This document shows positions 54,028-63,834 of a stretch of 64,000 nt of DNA, piece after piece; position 1 is the stretch's first letter, and the number at the start of each line of letters is the position of its first letter. The translations under genes were made by a program, and so were the position numbers. The notes beneath the pieces were generated by a model. That model searched no databases. It was not told the origin of the DNA and was given only the letters and a program-made list of their open reading frames with translations. The stretch is from Candidatus Enterococcus leclercqii (GTDB lineage: Bacteria > Bacillota > Bacilli > Lactobacillales > Enterococcaceae). The stretch is from positions 1 to 64,000 of the forward strand of contig NZ_MAEH01000014.1 in assembly GCF_009933135.1 (NCBI RefSeq), written 5' to 3'.

Positions 54028-54405
54028 CTACATCCGCGGCCCCTGTTGGTATGGATTGTTTTGATTCAAACCGCCCTGTGAGAGCAGCTCGTCATAAAAG
54101 ATTCGACGCACATCATTGTCAGTCAGTGGCTTTTTCGCCTTGGCTTGCTGTTCTTGCTTTTGTTTCATTTGATAGGCATGCTTGATTCCCGCCATATTCA
54201 GACCGTCTGTCAAGTAGTCTTTAATCTCCAACAGAGTATCAATATCGTTGAGGGAATACATGCGGCGGTTGCCTTCACTGCGCTCCGGGTGGATTAAATC
54301 TTGCTCCTCGTAATAACGAATCTGGCGAGCAGATAAATCTGTCAGCTTCATCACTGTGCCAATGGGGAAGACTGAGAGGGAACGGCGTAATTCTTTTTCG
54401 CGCAT
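54028..54405 (-). CDS. glnR: Nitrogen repressor GlnR
   Basis: A 125-residue MerR-family regulator: winged helix about 13-80 (S-A-R-Q-I-R-Y-Y-E-E-Q-D-L-I) and a Lys/Gln-rich C-terminal tail that senses feedback-inhibited glutamine synthetase. The start is the ATG with AAGGAG 9 nt upstream; the long frame to 54729 runs through the promoter. Autoregulated via the box at 54559-54575. Confidence 0.95.
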   Translation of the reverse strand: MREKELRRSLSVFPIGTVMKLTDLSARQIRYYEEQDLIHPERSEGNRRMYSLNDIDTLLEIKDYLTDGLNMAGIKHAYQMKQKQEQQAKAKKPLTDNDVRRIFYDELLSQGGLNQNNPYQQGPRM

Positions 54406-54522
54406 GAGGGTGCTCCTTTCCTGCAAAAGGTCCAGACCAGGTCTGGCAAGTCTTAACGAAACCCTTGTTGATTCAAGCAGTTTTTTGAAGCACCAACAGT
54501 CAGGTTCGTTTAACTTGTGATA

Positions 54523-54575
54523 ACTATACCAACCGAGAAAAAATCCGTCAATGGCATATGTCAGGTTTTCTAACA
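54523..54575 (-). promoter_or_regulatory. glnRA promoter with GlnR box
   Basis: The box TGTCA-N7-TAACA (54559-54575) fits TGTNA-N7-TNACA exactly. On the minus strand it ends 7 bp before TTGACG (54551-54546), 17 bp, TATAGT (54528-54523). The leader to glnR is about 110 nt. The remaining 54576-54849 shows the upstream region of the phosphoesterase and no gene. Confidence 0.92.
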
Positions 54576-54849
54576 TAACAATCAAAAAAATATTCTGAAA
54601 TTTTAGAAATGTTGATTTGCCGGGGATTTTGTAAAAAGTAAAAGACGAACGTTTATAAACTTTTTTGAGAAAAAGTGGTTGATCTGCTTGTATAAGCCGA
54701 AAATCGATTGAAAGGAGCCCTGATTTCAATTGTTTTCCGAAATAATCTGCGCTTTTGGTAGAGTTTCACTTCTTATGAAAGTAGGCTGTTGGTCTATGTT
54801 AAAATAAATGGAGAATGTAAATAGAAGATTTTTGGATGGGGGAGTTCAT

Positions 54850-55683
54850 TTGCAAAGAAAGATTGCGCTGCTTTCAGATGTGCACGGAACAGTGACCGCA
54901 CTGCAGGCAGTTTGTGACGAATTGAAAAGAGAAGAAATTACGGATTGTTGGTATTTGGGCGATCTGTTTTTGCCAGGACCTGGCGGCAGTGAGCTGCTGG
55001 AGCTATTGGCATCTGTGGGAACTTCTATCATCTTACAGGGGAACTGGGATAGCAGCATTCGAGAAATTCTAAACGGAGAATTTGATCTCGATGACCCCAC
55101 AGATATTTATTTTGGAAAATTAGTGGAGTATTTGTTAGCACAGAAAAATTCAGAAAAAATCGAGGCAATCACTGTGGCATCGTTGACGGAGACGATCACT
55201 GTCAATGGCTTGCGAATTTGCCTCGCTCACCATACGCCGACTTGTAATTATGGCCGTTTTTTGGAGCAAAGTGCTGCGTCTGAGAACTTTGATGAGGCTG
55301 TACCAACAGATTGTGACATTTATATTTATGGACACATCCATCATCAATTGCTGCGCTACACGTCTGCTGACCAAGCCGTCATTAATCCCGGCTCAATTGG
55401 GCAACCCTTCTTACGACACGCACCGCTGTGTCAGGATTTGCGGGCGCAATACGCAATCTTGACGATAACCGATGAACAAGGCTGGTCCGTGGAATTTCGC
55501 AAAACGCCTTACGATGTGGAAGCTGAGTTGGCCTTAGCGGAGCAGCGAAATTTACCTTATTTAAGAATTTATGAAGAACAACTTCACACGAGTAAGATTC
55601 GCACCCATGATGCAGCTTATCTGGCGCCAATCAATGAAGCAATGGGGTATCGCGAGCAAGTTGAAAAGCGCTTTACCAACTAG
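54850..55683 (+). CDS. Calcineurin-like metallophosphoesterase
   Basis: A 277-residue metallophosphoesterase: I-A-L-L-S-D-V-H-G-T (motif I, Asp and His), Y-L-G-D-L (motif II), G-N-W-D (motif III), late G-H-I-H-H-Q (motif V). It belongs to the YfcE/ApaH-like group with unknown substrate. The start is probably the TTG at 54850 with GGGGGAG 6 nt upstream; the frame opens earlier at an ATG (54808) that lacks a ribosome site. An extended -10 (TGT TAAAAT) lies just upstream. Confidence 0.85.
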   Translation: MQRKIALLSDVHGTVTALQAVCDELKREEITDCWYLGDLFLPGPGGSELLELLASVGTSIILQGNWDSSIREILNGEFDLDDPTDIYFGKLVEYLLAQKNSEKIEAITVASLTETITVNGLRICLAHHTPTCNYGRFLEQSAASENFDEAVPTDCDIYIYGHIHHQLLRYTSADQAVINPGSIGQPFLRHAPLCQDLRAQYAILTITDEQGWSVEFRKTPYDVEAELALAEQRNLPYLRIYEEQLHTSKIRTHDAAYLAPINEAMGYREQVEKRFTN

Positions 55684-55721
55684 CTTGCTAAACAGAAACC
55701 CCTTACTTGAAATTCCTACCC

Positions 55722-55827
55722 TTGACTTTTTTTTCGCCAGCTTGTATTATCCTACTTGGGCACCCTTGAAGAGGGTACACAAACTGTGATTTCAAAGCTC
55801 CCTATTCAAACGGATAGGGAGCTTTTT
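55722..55827 (+). promoter_or_regulatory. pyrG promoter and attenuator (GGGC start)
   Basis: TTGACT (55722-55727), 17 bp, TATTAT (55745-55750), then GGGC at 55758-55761 as the likely start. The terminator AAAGCTCCCTAT / ATAGGGAGCTTT with T run lies at 55794-55827. In B. subtilis pyrG, low CTP makes polymerase stutter on the initial GGG, and the extra G tract pairs with the CTCCCT arm of the terminator and prevents termination. All sequence elements of that scheme are here. Confidence 0.85.
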
Positions 55828-55977
55828 AAGTTTTTTGAAACCCGGAAGAGCAGTCAACAGGTTTTAAAAGGCATTGCAGCAGTGCTTCCAATGAAAAGAT
55901 AGGCTAATGATTTTTATGATTGTTGGCTAGTCTTTGGCAGTGCAGATGATCCTTAACGGGATTCATTACTACAATAG

Positions 55978-57606
<1,629 letters not shown>

Positions 57607-57651
57607 ACAATTAGCATCCTTTTGCTGGTTTGATAAGCGAAAGCAGATTAA

Positions 57652-57700
57652 AAGAGAAACGGCGACCGCAGCAATAGTCGCCGTTTCTCTTATTTTGTCT
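57652..57700. terminator. Terminator of pyrG and of the convergent phosphorylase gene
   Basis: Arms AAGAGAAACGGCGAC / GTCGCCGTTTCTCTT (15 bp). The stop codon of the minus-strand gene (57690-57692) lies inside the right arm. Confidence 0.92.
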
Positions 57701-58469
57701 TTGATAATTCATCAGCAAATAGTAAGGCCACATCGAAATAGTCGCCAACGTGGCGCCTGCGTTGATTTTTCCGACGATCCCAACCTTTCATATGGATATG
57801 ATCGGCAGAATAGAAAAAATGGAGCAGACGATGACCACGAAATTGAGACCAGGCAAAGGTTGCTGCTGCCTCCATATCAACGAAAACGGCACCTTGTTCT
57901 TTGCGATGCGCTAATTTTTTTGGCGTTTCCCGAAAAAAAGCATCTGTTGTCCAAGTAAGTCCTTTCTCATAGCGAATCTCATGACGTTGCAAAACTTTTT
58001 CCATCAAGTGAATGGCATTAGGATCCGCTTTGATGACATCAGCTGGCGGAGCATAATGGTAACTCATTCCCTCGTCTCGCAAAGCTGCCGTAGGGAGGTT
58101 AATTTGATCGGAAGCCTGTTCTGCCTTTAACACACCGCAACTGCCGAAAATAATGAAATTTGTGATTCCTAAAGGAGCCAGGTCTTCCAACGTCCCGATG
58201 CAGGCGGGGCTGCCTACTTTTGCCAGCATGACAAGTACATCAGGACCGGCTGGGCGAGACAATAAATAAATTGGTGATTTTCCATTGATACTTTTTGTAT
58301 AGCCAATCGGACGAATTTGCTTTCTCTGGAGTAGATGAGTGATGATTTCTCCAGAGAAAGGACAAAGAATTGTTGTCGGGAGCGGTAATCGATAATCCAG
58401 TAGTACAACATCGGAATCATCTGGATTGATGATAGCCTTTGGATTTGGATCGAATTCTTCTAATAACAT
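57690..58469 (-). CDS. Nucleoside phosphorylase (uridine phosphorylase family)
   Basis: A 259-residue NP-I fold phosphorylase. Visible: the phosphate/ribose loop I-I-F-G-S-C-G-V-L, and V-D-M-E-A-A-A-T-F, whose Met-Glu pair binds the ribose hydroxyls. It probably cleaves a purine or pyrimidine nucleoside with phosphate; base preference is not readable. AAGGAG stands before the ATG. Its stop codon lies in the shared terminator with pyrG. Confidence 0.88.
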   Translation of the reverse strand: MLLEEFDPNPKAIINPDDSDVVLLDYRLPLPTTILCPFSGEIITHLLQRKQIRPIGYTKSINGKSPIYLLSRPAGPDVLVMLAKVGSPACIGTLEDLAPLGITNFIIFGSCGVLKAEQASDQINLPTAALRDEGMSYHYAPPADVIKADPNAIHLMEKVLQRHEIRYEKGLTWTTDAFFRETPKKLAHRKEQGAVFVDMEAAATFAWSQFRGHRLLHFFYSADHIHMKGWDRRKNQRRRHVGDYFDVALLFADELSKTK

Positions 58470-58554
58470 GGCAGACTCCTTTCTAAAATCGGGATCAGCA
58501 GCCTAAAACGTTAGATAAACAGTAAAAAATCGTTATTTTCTATTAAGCAGCTGT

Positions 58555-59223
58555 CTAAGACTCTGACAATAAATTATCAAACCAGGACCATAAATAGCGC
58601 CTAACATATAAAAATAAACGGAAAAAAAGATAGCCTGCCGCCAATAAAAAGAAGGCAAAGTGCCAAGCGAACAGCTGCCACACCATTGCCGGAAAGGTAA
58701 TAAAAACCGTTCGACAAACTTCAGGAGCTAATACAAACCAATAGAGTAAGTGACTTCCTATACTACTGCCGACTAGTAGACAACCGATAAAATAAATACT
58801 CTGCAAGGCGAACTCAATACTGATAATTTCGGTACGTTCGCCAATTAAACTCATGATTTTGAAATCTGCTCTTTGGGTCATAGCAAACAGTCGGAAGATT
58901 CGGTGACAATAAGCGATTAGAAGAACACCGGCGCACAAGATGACAAGCATCGCTAGCCCTTGGAATAGTCGGATGGGAAGTAGTGGTGTCTGGATCATCT
59001 GTATCAATGAGCCAGTTGTCTCATTATTTTCAGCAGCAGTTGTGACGATTTCTTGGTACCAATGCTCAAGCAAATAAAAGCCATTTACTCCACAGTAGGT
59101 AATTATTCCAAGTAAAAAAATCAGCATGCCACTGGACCAGACCCCTGGGGTGCGCAACAGGTTTTTACCAGCATTTCCTGCGACATAACCAGCTTTTTGG
59201 AAATTAGACATGGGCATCGTCAT
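58555..59223 (-). CDS. Hypothetical polytopic membrane protein (FtsX/permease-like)
   Basis: A 222-residue membrane protein with about four helices (30-52, 80-107, 135-160, 170-205) and a loop L-F-A-M-T-Q-R-A-D-F-K-I-M-S-L-I-G between helices 2 and 3. That loop recalls the coupling loop of FtsX-like permeases; no ATPase gene is adjacent. Three in-frame ATG codons (59223, 59217, 59211) lie inside the 3' end of folP, with no clear ribosome site, suggesting coupled translation from the folate operon. Function unknown. Confidence 0.7.
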   Translation of the reverse strand: MTMPMSNFQKAGYVAGNAGKNLLRTPGVWSSGMLIFLLGIITYCGVNGFYLLEHWYQEIVTTAAENNETTGSLIQMIQTPLLPIRLFQGLAMLVILCAGVLLIAYCHRIFRLFAMTQRADFKIMSLIGERTEIISIEFALQSIYFIGCLLVGSSIGSHLLYWFVLAPEVCRTVFITFPAMVWQLFAWHFAFFLLAAGYLFFRLFLYVRRYLWSWFDNLLSES

Positions 59224-60010
59224 TTTTCAAACGCGACCAGACCTTTAGCCCATCTACCATTCCTTTGACATTGTGCACTCGCAGAATCTCGACATTATCT
59301 CTATCACAGGCAAACAAAGAAGCTGCGATAGTACCATAATCTCTTTTTCGGGGATCCGGCTCGTCTGTCAGATGTTCGATAGTTCGTTTGCGAGAAACCC
59401 CGTAAAGGACTGGAAAATCGCGAAAACGAAACTTTTCCGGCTCACGGATAATCGTGACATTTTCTGCGGGCGTTTTACCAAAACCAACACCAGGATCAAA
59501 ACACAGTCGCTGCGGATCGATACCACTGGCTAGACAAGCTTCGTATTTTTCCAGATAGAAAGATTGGATGTCCTGGGCAACAGTCAATTCCTTGCGTCGA
59601 GGACGAGAATGCATGATGATAATCCCGATATGGGGCGCTTTGGCTAAGACGGCTAGCATTCCCGGCGTGTCCAGTCCGCGGATATCATTGATGATGTCAC
59701 AGCCGGCAGCAATAGCGGCTTCTGCAACTTCTGGAAAATAAGTATCTACTGATAGGGGAACAGAGGTGGTTTTCTTCAATTCTCGAATCACTGGTACGAT
59801 ACGAGCGATTTCTTCTGCCGGTGACACTTCCACATAACCTGGTCGAGTGGACTGGCCACCGATATCCAAAATGGCGGCGCCGTCAGCGATTAGTTGTTGT
59901 GCATGAAGTAGCGCCTCGTGGGTATCAAAATGTTCACCACCATCAGAAAAAGAATCTGGTGTGACGTTTAAGATGCCCATCACTTGATATTTTTTTGTAA
60001 AATCAAACAT
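59204..60010 (-). CDS. folP: Dihydropteroate synthase
   Basis: A 268-residue TIM-barrel enzyme joining dihydropterin pyrophosphate and p-aminobenzoate; the sulfonamide target. Family signatures are intact: M-G-I-L-N-V-T-P-D-S-F-S-D-G (11-24) and L-D-I-G-G-Q-S-T-R-P-G. The true start is the ATG at 60010 with GAGGTG upstream; the longer frame overlaps the preceding gene. It overlaps that gene by 8 bp in the fol operon. Confidence 0.96.
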   Translation of the reverse strand: MFDFTKKYQVMGILNVTPDSFSDGGEHFDTHEALLHAQQLIADGAAILDIGGQSTRPGYVEVSPAEEIARIVPVIRELKKTTSVPLSVDTYFPEVAEAAIAAGCDIINDIRGLDTPGMLAVLAKAPHIGIIIMHSRPRRKELTVAQDIQSFYLEKYEACLASGIDPQRLCFDPGVGFGKTPAENVTIIREPEKFRFRDFPVLYGVSRKRTIEHLTDEPDPRKRDYGTIAASLFACDRDNVEILRVHNVKGMVDGLKVWSRLKNDDAHV

Positions 60011-60602
60011 GTTCTTCACCTCGTAGTTGTTCAATAAGTGCCAGCAGTGCTTGTACCCGTGGACTGTAGCCATCTCGTTGTGACTGAGGCAACTGTGCCA
60101 GCGTCTTTTTTTCAGTTGGCAACCAAAAGATTCGATCGAAGCCGTAGCCCATCTCGCCTTTTTCAGGAACAATTTCCCCTGTCAAGGTGCCCTCTGCTGT
60201 CAGAAAATCCTCGGAGGAGCGATAATAGACGAGGCAGGCATGCAAATGGGCTTTTCGTGATGCAGCAGTATTTTCAAACAACGAAAGGATTTCTTGGTTT
60301 TTGGCCCGGTCACTTTCGCCTTTAAAAAAACGACTGGTGTGAAGGCCCAACAAGTTGGGAAAAGCTGTCAGCTCAAGACCGCCATCGTCCGCAATGACTG
60401 GTCGGCCTAGTAAATCAGCATAAAAGGCAGCCTTAATCAGAGCGTTTTCCAGATACGTCGAGCCATTTTCTGCGGGAGCATCCGGTAAAGAGGAAAGAAA
60501 ATCAGTCACCGGTCGCAACCGAACCGTCGGGTCCGCGTCTCTTAATCCTCTGCGCATTTCCTCGAGCTTTCCCAAATTATGTGTTGCAACAATCAGCTCC
60601 AT
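60003..60602 (-). CDS. HAM1/RdgB-like nucleotide pyrophosphatase in the folate operon
   Basis: A 199-residue Maf/HAM1-fold pyrophosphatase: V-A-T-H-N-L-G-K-L-E-E (5-15), A-D-D-G-G-L-E-L (about 71-78) and G-Y-G-F-D-R-I-F substrate loop. General members remove XTP and dITP. Its place between folE and folP, with no Nudix folQ nearby, suggests it may instead (or also) hydrolyse dihydroneopterin triphosphate, the missing step. I recall a similar gene (xtp3) in the L. plantarum folate cluster. The role is inference. Confidence 0.85.
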   Translation of the reverse strand: MELIVATHNLGKLEEMRRGLRDADPTVRLRPVTDFLSSLPDAPAENGSTYLENALIKAAFYADLLGRPVIADDGGLELTAFPNLLGLHTSRFFKGESDRAKNQEILSLFENTAASRKAHLHACLVYYRSSEDFLTAEGTLTGEIVPEKGEMGYGFDRIFWLPTEKKTLAQLPQSQRDGYSPRVQALLALIEQLRGEEHV

Positions 60603-60641
60603 TGAATGAGTTCACCTCCAGAAATAATTTCGTGGGATTAC

Positions 60642-61199
60642 TTATGAACGAATTGCCAATAGAAAATCATCTTTTTGTTCACGGTCTTCATTGAAGCAAC
60701 CGGAATAATAGAAGGTTTTCGTTTTAGATTGGGGACTGCGAACGCCCCGCATCGCCATACACATGTGCTCGGCTTCGATAGCGACAGCTACTCCTTTGAC
60801 CGGGATATGGGCTTCCAATTCCTGACCAATCATCTTGGTCAGGTTTTCTTGAACAGACGGACGGCGGGCGCAATGTTCCACCAAGCGCGGCAGTTTTGAA
60901 AGACCAATCACTTTATTTTCTGATGGAATATAGGCGATGTGGACGTGGCCAAAAAAGGGTAGTAGGTGATGCTCACACATCGAATAAAAGAGAATATCCT
61001 TAACTACGACCATTTCGCCAGCACTTTCAGAGTCAAATAATTTATAGTCGTCAAACTCATTGTTTAGTCCACTGAACACTTCTGCATACATGCGAGCAAC
61101 TCGTGCCGGAGTTTCTTTTAAACCGGACCGTTGGGGATCTTCTCCGACAGCTGTCAGTATTTCCGTGACGGCTTTTTCAATAATTGCTTGTTCTTCCAT
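60642..61199 (-). CDS. folE: GTP cyclohydrolase I
   Basis: A 185-residue zinc enzyme converting GTP to dihydroneopterin triphosphate. Zinc and catalytic residues are visible in S-M-C-E-H-H-L-L-P-F and in C-M-A-M-R-G-V. Q-E-N-L-T is the usual helix after R-P-S-V. I start at the ATG at 61199, 2 bp after the folK stop, with AGGTG 8 nt upstream; the GTG at 61208 is the alternative. Confidence 0.97.
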   Translation of the reverse strand: MEEQAIIEKAVTEILTAVGEDPQRSGLKETPARVARMYAEVFSGLNNEFDDYKLFDSESAGEMVVVKDILFYSMCEHHLLPFFGHVHIAYIPSENKVIGLSKLPRLVEHCARRPSVQENLTKMIGQELEAHIPVKGVAVAIEAEHMCMAMRGVRSPQSKTKTFYYSGCFNEDREQKDDFLLAIRS

Positions 61200-61201
61200 C
61201 C

Positions 61202-61687
61202 TTACCACACCTTTTCACTTTTTCGTACTTCTGAGCGATTTCCGGAAGCGGTGATCCACTCGGTTAGCGGGCGCCCCAGTAAATTTTCATCGGGGTAGAC
61301 ATCTTGTAGGGGAACCAACACAAAAGAACGCTTGGTCAGCTCTTTGTGAGGAATCGTCAATTGTGGTGTATCCATCGCAAGGTCTCCCAGTAAAAGAATA
61401 TCAATATCTACCGTACGAGGCCCCCAGTGAATTTCTCGAGTGCGCCCCAGTGCGGCTTCGATACGATGAATCTCTGCTAATAGCATTTCCGCAGGGAGCT
61501 GGCACTCGATTTGAAGCACCGCATTTAAAAAATCATCTTGAGCCACTGGACCATAGGGATCAGTTTCGTATAGCTTGGAGGACTGTAAAACAGTGACTCC
61601 CTCTAATTGATCCAATCGGTCGCGGGCGGCAGTTAGGTTTTTCAAGGAATCACCCATATTGGAGCCCAGAGCCAAATAGCCAATCAT
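61202..61687 (-). CDS. folK: 6-hydroxymethyl-7,8-dihydropterin pyrophosphokinase
   Basis: A 161-residue HPPK: L-A-L-G-S-N-M-G-D (5-13) at the start and the family signature W-G-P-R-T-V-D-I-D-I-L-L (about 88-99). It attaches pyrophosphate to hydroxymethyldihydropterin, the step before FolP. Its ATG overlaps the folB stop (ATGA, 61684-61687). Confidence 0.97.
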   Translation of the reverse strand: MIGYLALGSNMGDSLKNLTAARDRLDQLEGVTVLQSSKLYETDPYGPVAQDDFLNAVLQIECQLPAEMLLAEIHRIEAALGRTREIHWGPRTVDIDILLLGDLAMDTPQLTIPHKELTKRSFVLVPLQDVYPDENLLGRPLTEWITASGNRSEVRKSEKVW

Positions 61688-62052
61688 TTGGGGAACCTTC
61701 TTTCCAGCTGCACCTCAACATTGTCAAAGGTGCCGGGCATTGGTACCCCGTATTTACGCACCCGTACCAAGGCACTAGCCAACTGCTGAGAAAAATCGGC
61801 TTCGATGTCATCTAAAAGAGCAGAAGCGACAGCCTCAATCAAGTTGAAGGAGCGAGTAGTAATCGTTTGGCTGATTTTTTCATTTACCTCCGCATAACTC
61901 ACCGTATCAGCAACGTCATCGCTTTTACCGGCTTTGGCTAAATCAAGGCGTAATTCGATATCGACTTCTAGTTGTTGGCCCAAAACCCGCTCTTCAGGCA
62001 GGACCCCATTTTTCGTATAAAATTTCAGATTGTTGATTTTGATCAAATCCAC
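61684..62052 (-). CDS. folB: Dihydroneopterin aldolase
   Basis: A 122-residue aldolase of the tunnelling fold: F-Y-T-K-N-G-V-L-P-E-E (with the active-site Glu), D-T-V-S-Y-A-E-V, and the later V-R-V-R-K-Y-G-V-P-M-P-G. First gene of the folate operon folB-folK-folE-HAM1-folP. The start is a GTG 8 nt after GGAGG; the frame's earlier TTG overlaps this ribosome site. Confidence 0.95.
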   Translation of the reverse strand: MDLIKINNLKFYTKNGVLPEERVLGQQLEVDIELRLDLAKAGKSDDVADTVSYAEVNEKISQTITTRSFNLIEAVASALLDDIEADFSQQLASALVRVRKYGVPMPGTFDNVEVQLERRFPK

Positions 62053-62143
62053 CAAAACAACCTCCAATCACAGTTTGGATAGAAAGCGACACAAATAGCC
62101 AAGTGTTGCATTAGACCATTGGCCGCAAACTATCATTGGGCTT

Positions 62144-62153
62144 ATTATACCAA
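62144..62153 (-). promoter_or_regulatory. Promoter of the folate operon
   Basis: Extended -10 (TGG TATAAT, minus strand; TATAAT at 62149-62144) without a good -35. Start point about 85 nt before folB. Nothing else gene-like is seen in 62053-62427 apart from the fba upstream region on the other strand (extended -10 TGC TAAAAT near 62357-62365). Confidence 0.55.
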
Positions 62154-62427
62154 GAAGCAGCCGCAAGTCGACTGTTTCCGGCTTTTTTAAAGATTTACGG
62201 GGCTTAAACAGTTGCTTTAGTTATTTTTTCTATCAGGCAGACCGCTTTCTTTGTTTTAACAATCATTAGTTTTCTGAAAAAAGCCGGAAAATTTCGCTAT
62301 TTTATTGTAAATCAGCTAAGAAAAAGTCGGTAACACTAGCGCTTAGCGGATAAGTTTGCTAAAATATAAGCGTTGGTTAAGTCAAGGCTTAACAAATAAA
62401 GTACTCAATTTTAGGAGGAATTTTATC

Positions 62428-63297
62428 ATGCCAGTAGTATCATCAGCAGAATTTCTGAAAGCAGCTCGTAAAGGCGGCTATGCAATCGGCGGTTACAACA
62501 CAAACAACTTGGAATGGACACAAGCTATTTTGGAAGCTGCAGAAGCTAAAAAAGCGCCAGTTCTGATCCAAACATCTATGGGTGCTGCTAAATACATGGG
62601 CGGCTACAAAGTTATCAAAAATATGATTGAAAACTTGGTTGAATCCATGAATATCACAGTTCCAGTTGCTATCCATTTGGACCATGGTGACTACGATGCA
62701 GCTATGGAATGTATCGAAGTTGGCTACACTTCAGTTATGTTCGACGGCTCTCATCTGCCTTTTGAAGAAAACTTGGCAAAAGCTCGCGAAGTTGTTGCAG
62801 CAGCACATGCAAAAGGTATCGCAGTAGAATGTGAAGTTGGTTCTATCGGCGGTGAAGAAGACGGAATCATCGGTGCTGGCGAATTGGCTGACATTGAAGA
62901 ATGTAAACAAATGGTAGCTACAGGGATTGACTCTTTGGCTTGTGGTATCGGTAACATCCACGGTGTTTACCCTGAAAACTGGCAAGGTTTGGCATTTGAC
63001 CACTTGCAAGAAATCGCTGACGCTGTTGGCCATGAAGTACCATTGGTATTGCACGGCGGCTCAGGTATCCCTCAAGAACAAATCCAAAAAGCAATCTCTA
63101 TGGGTATCTCTAAAGTCAACGTAAACACTGAATTCCAATTGTCATTTGCTAAAGCAACTCGTGAATACATCGAAGCTGGCAAAGACCGCGAAGGTAAAGG
63201 CTTTGACCCTCGTAAATTGTTGGCACCTGGTAAAGCTGCCATCATTAAAGACGCTGAAGAACACATCGACTGGTTCGGTTCAGCTAACAAAGCATAA
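62428..63297 (+). CDS. fba: Fructose-1,6-bisphosphate aldolase, class II
   Basis: A 289-residue zinc aldolase of glycolysis. Blocks include G-G-Y-N-T-N-N (near 23), V-A-I-H-L-D-H-G-D-Y with the catalytic Asp and a zinc His, V-M-F-D-G-S-H-L-P, E-C-E-V-G-S-I-G-G, and the phosphate loop L-V-L-H-G-G-S-G-I-P followed by K-V-N-V-N-T-E. AGGAGG precedes the ATG, and codon choice is strongly biased, as expected for a highly expressed gene. Monocistronic. Confidence 0.98.
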   Translation: MPVVSSAEFLKAARKGGYAIGGYNTNNLEWTQAILEAAEAKKAPVLIQTSMGAAKYMGGYKVIKNMIENLVESMNITVPVAIHLDHGDYDAAMECIEVGYTSVMFDGSHLPFEENLAKAREVVAAAHAKGIAVECEVGSIGGEEDGIIGAGELADIEECKQMVATGIDSLACGIGNIHGVYPENWQGLAFDHLQEIADAVGHEVPLVLHGGSGIPQEQIQKAISMGISKVNVNTEFQLSFAKATREYIEAGKDREGKGFDPRKLLAPGKAAIIKDAEEHIDWFGSANKA

Positions 63298-63314
63298 TCT
63301 AACATTTGCATGAT

Positions 63315-63350
63315 AAAAATCCCTGCTTCTGATAGAGGCAGGGATTTTTT
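63315..63350 (+). terminator. Terminator of fba
   Basis: Arms AAAAATCCCTGC / GCAGGGATTTTT and T run. Confidence 0.92.
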
Positions 63351-63456
63351 CTATTTTCTGAGAAAGTCATTTCGGCTGCTACGGCCAACAAGCGGGAAGC
63401 CTTCTTACAAATTGTGGCCTGTGGGTTGTTACTATCAGCTCAGAGGGGGGAAAAGA

Positions 63457-63834
63457 TTATTTCTTCAATACCGCCAAGGCGGCCGCTGGGATTTCATCTT
63501 CAAAGACCTCTTCATAAGTCTCCACGTAAGCTCCTTTATTTTTCAACTTCAGGTAATGACCCACTTTTAGCTCGCTCATACCGGAAAATTCGATGGTTCT
63601 GGTTTGACCGTCTTTGTCCACTGCAGTTTGCCGATAAGTAGCGGTGCCGTAGCCGTTGACTTCATCGGCTTTTTTGGTTTTGACATAGACTTCACCTTCT
63701 GCTACCAGGGGATTGAAACGGTCAATGATGCCAGCGATTTCCCCACCACTGTTCTTGGTAAGCTGAGGAATCACCAGTAGTGCACCGCCAATTAATGTGC
63801 CGCCTGCGAGTAGTGTAATGAACAATTTTTTCAT
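63457..63834 (-). CDS. YxeA family (DUF1093) secreted/anchored protein
   Basis: A 125-residue protein: short basic start, one hydrophobic segment (about 4-24, signal or anchor), then the DUF1093/YxeA domain with Y-V-K-T-K-K, G-Y-G-T-A-T-Y-R-Q-T-A-V-D-K-D-G and the end block K-G-A-Y-V-E-T-Y-E-E-V. The fold is OB-like and the role unknown. AAAGGAG is 8 nt before the ATG at 63834. No clear promoter could be fixed before the window ends. Confidence 0.85.
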   Translation of the reverse strand: MKKLFITLLAGGTLIGGALLVIPQLTKNSGGEIAGIIDRFNPLVAEGEVYVKTKKADEVNGYGTATYRQTAVDKDGQTRTIEFSGMSELKVGHYLKLKNKGAYVETYEEVFEDEIPAAALAVLKK

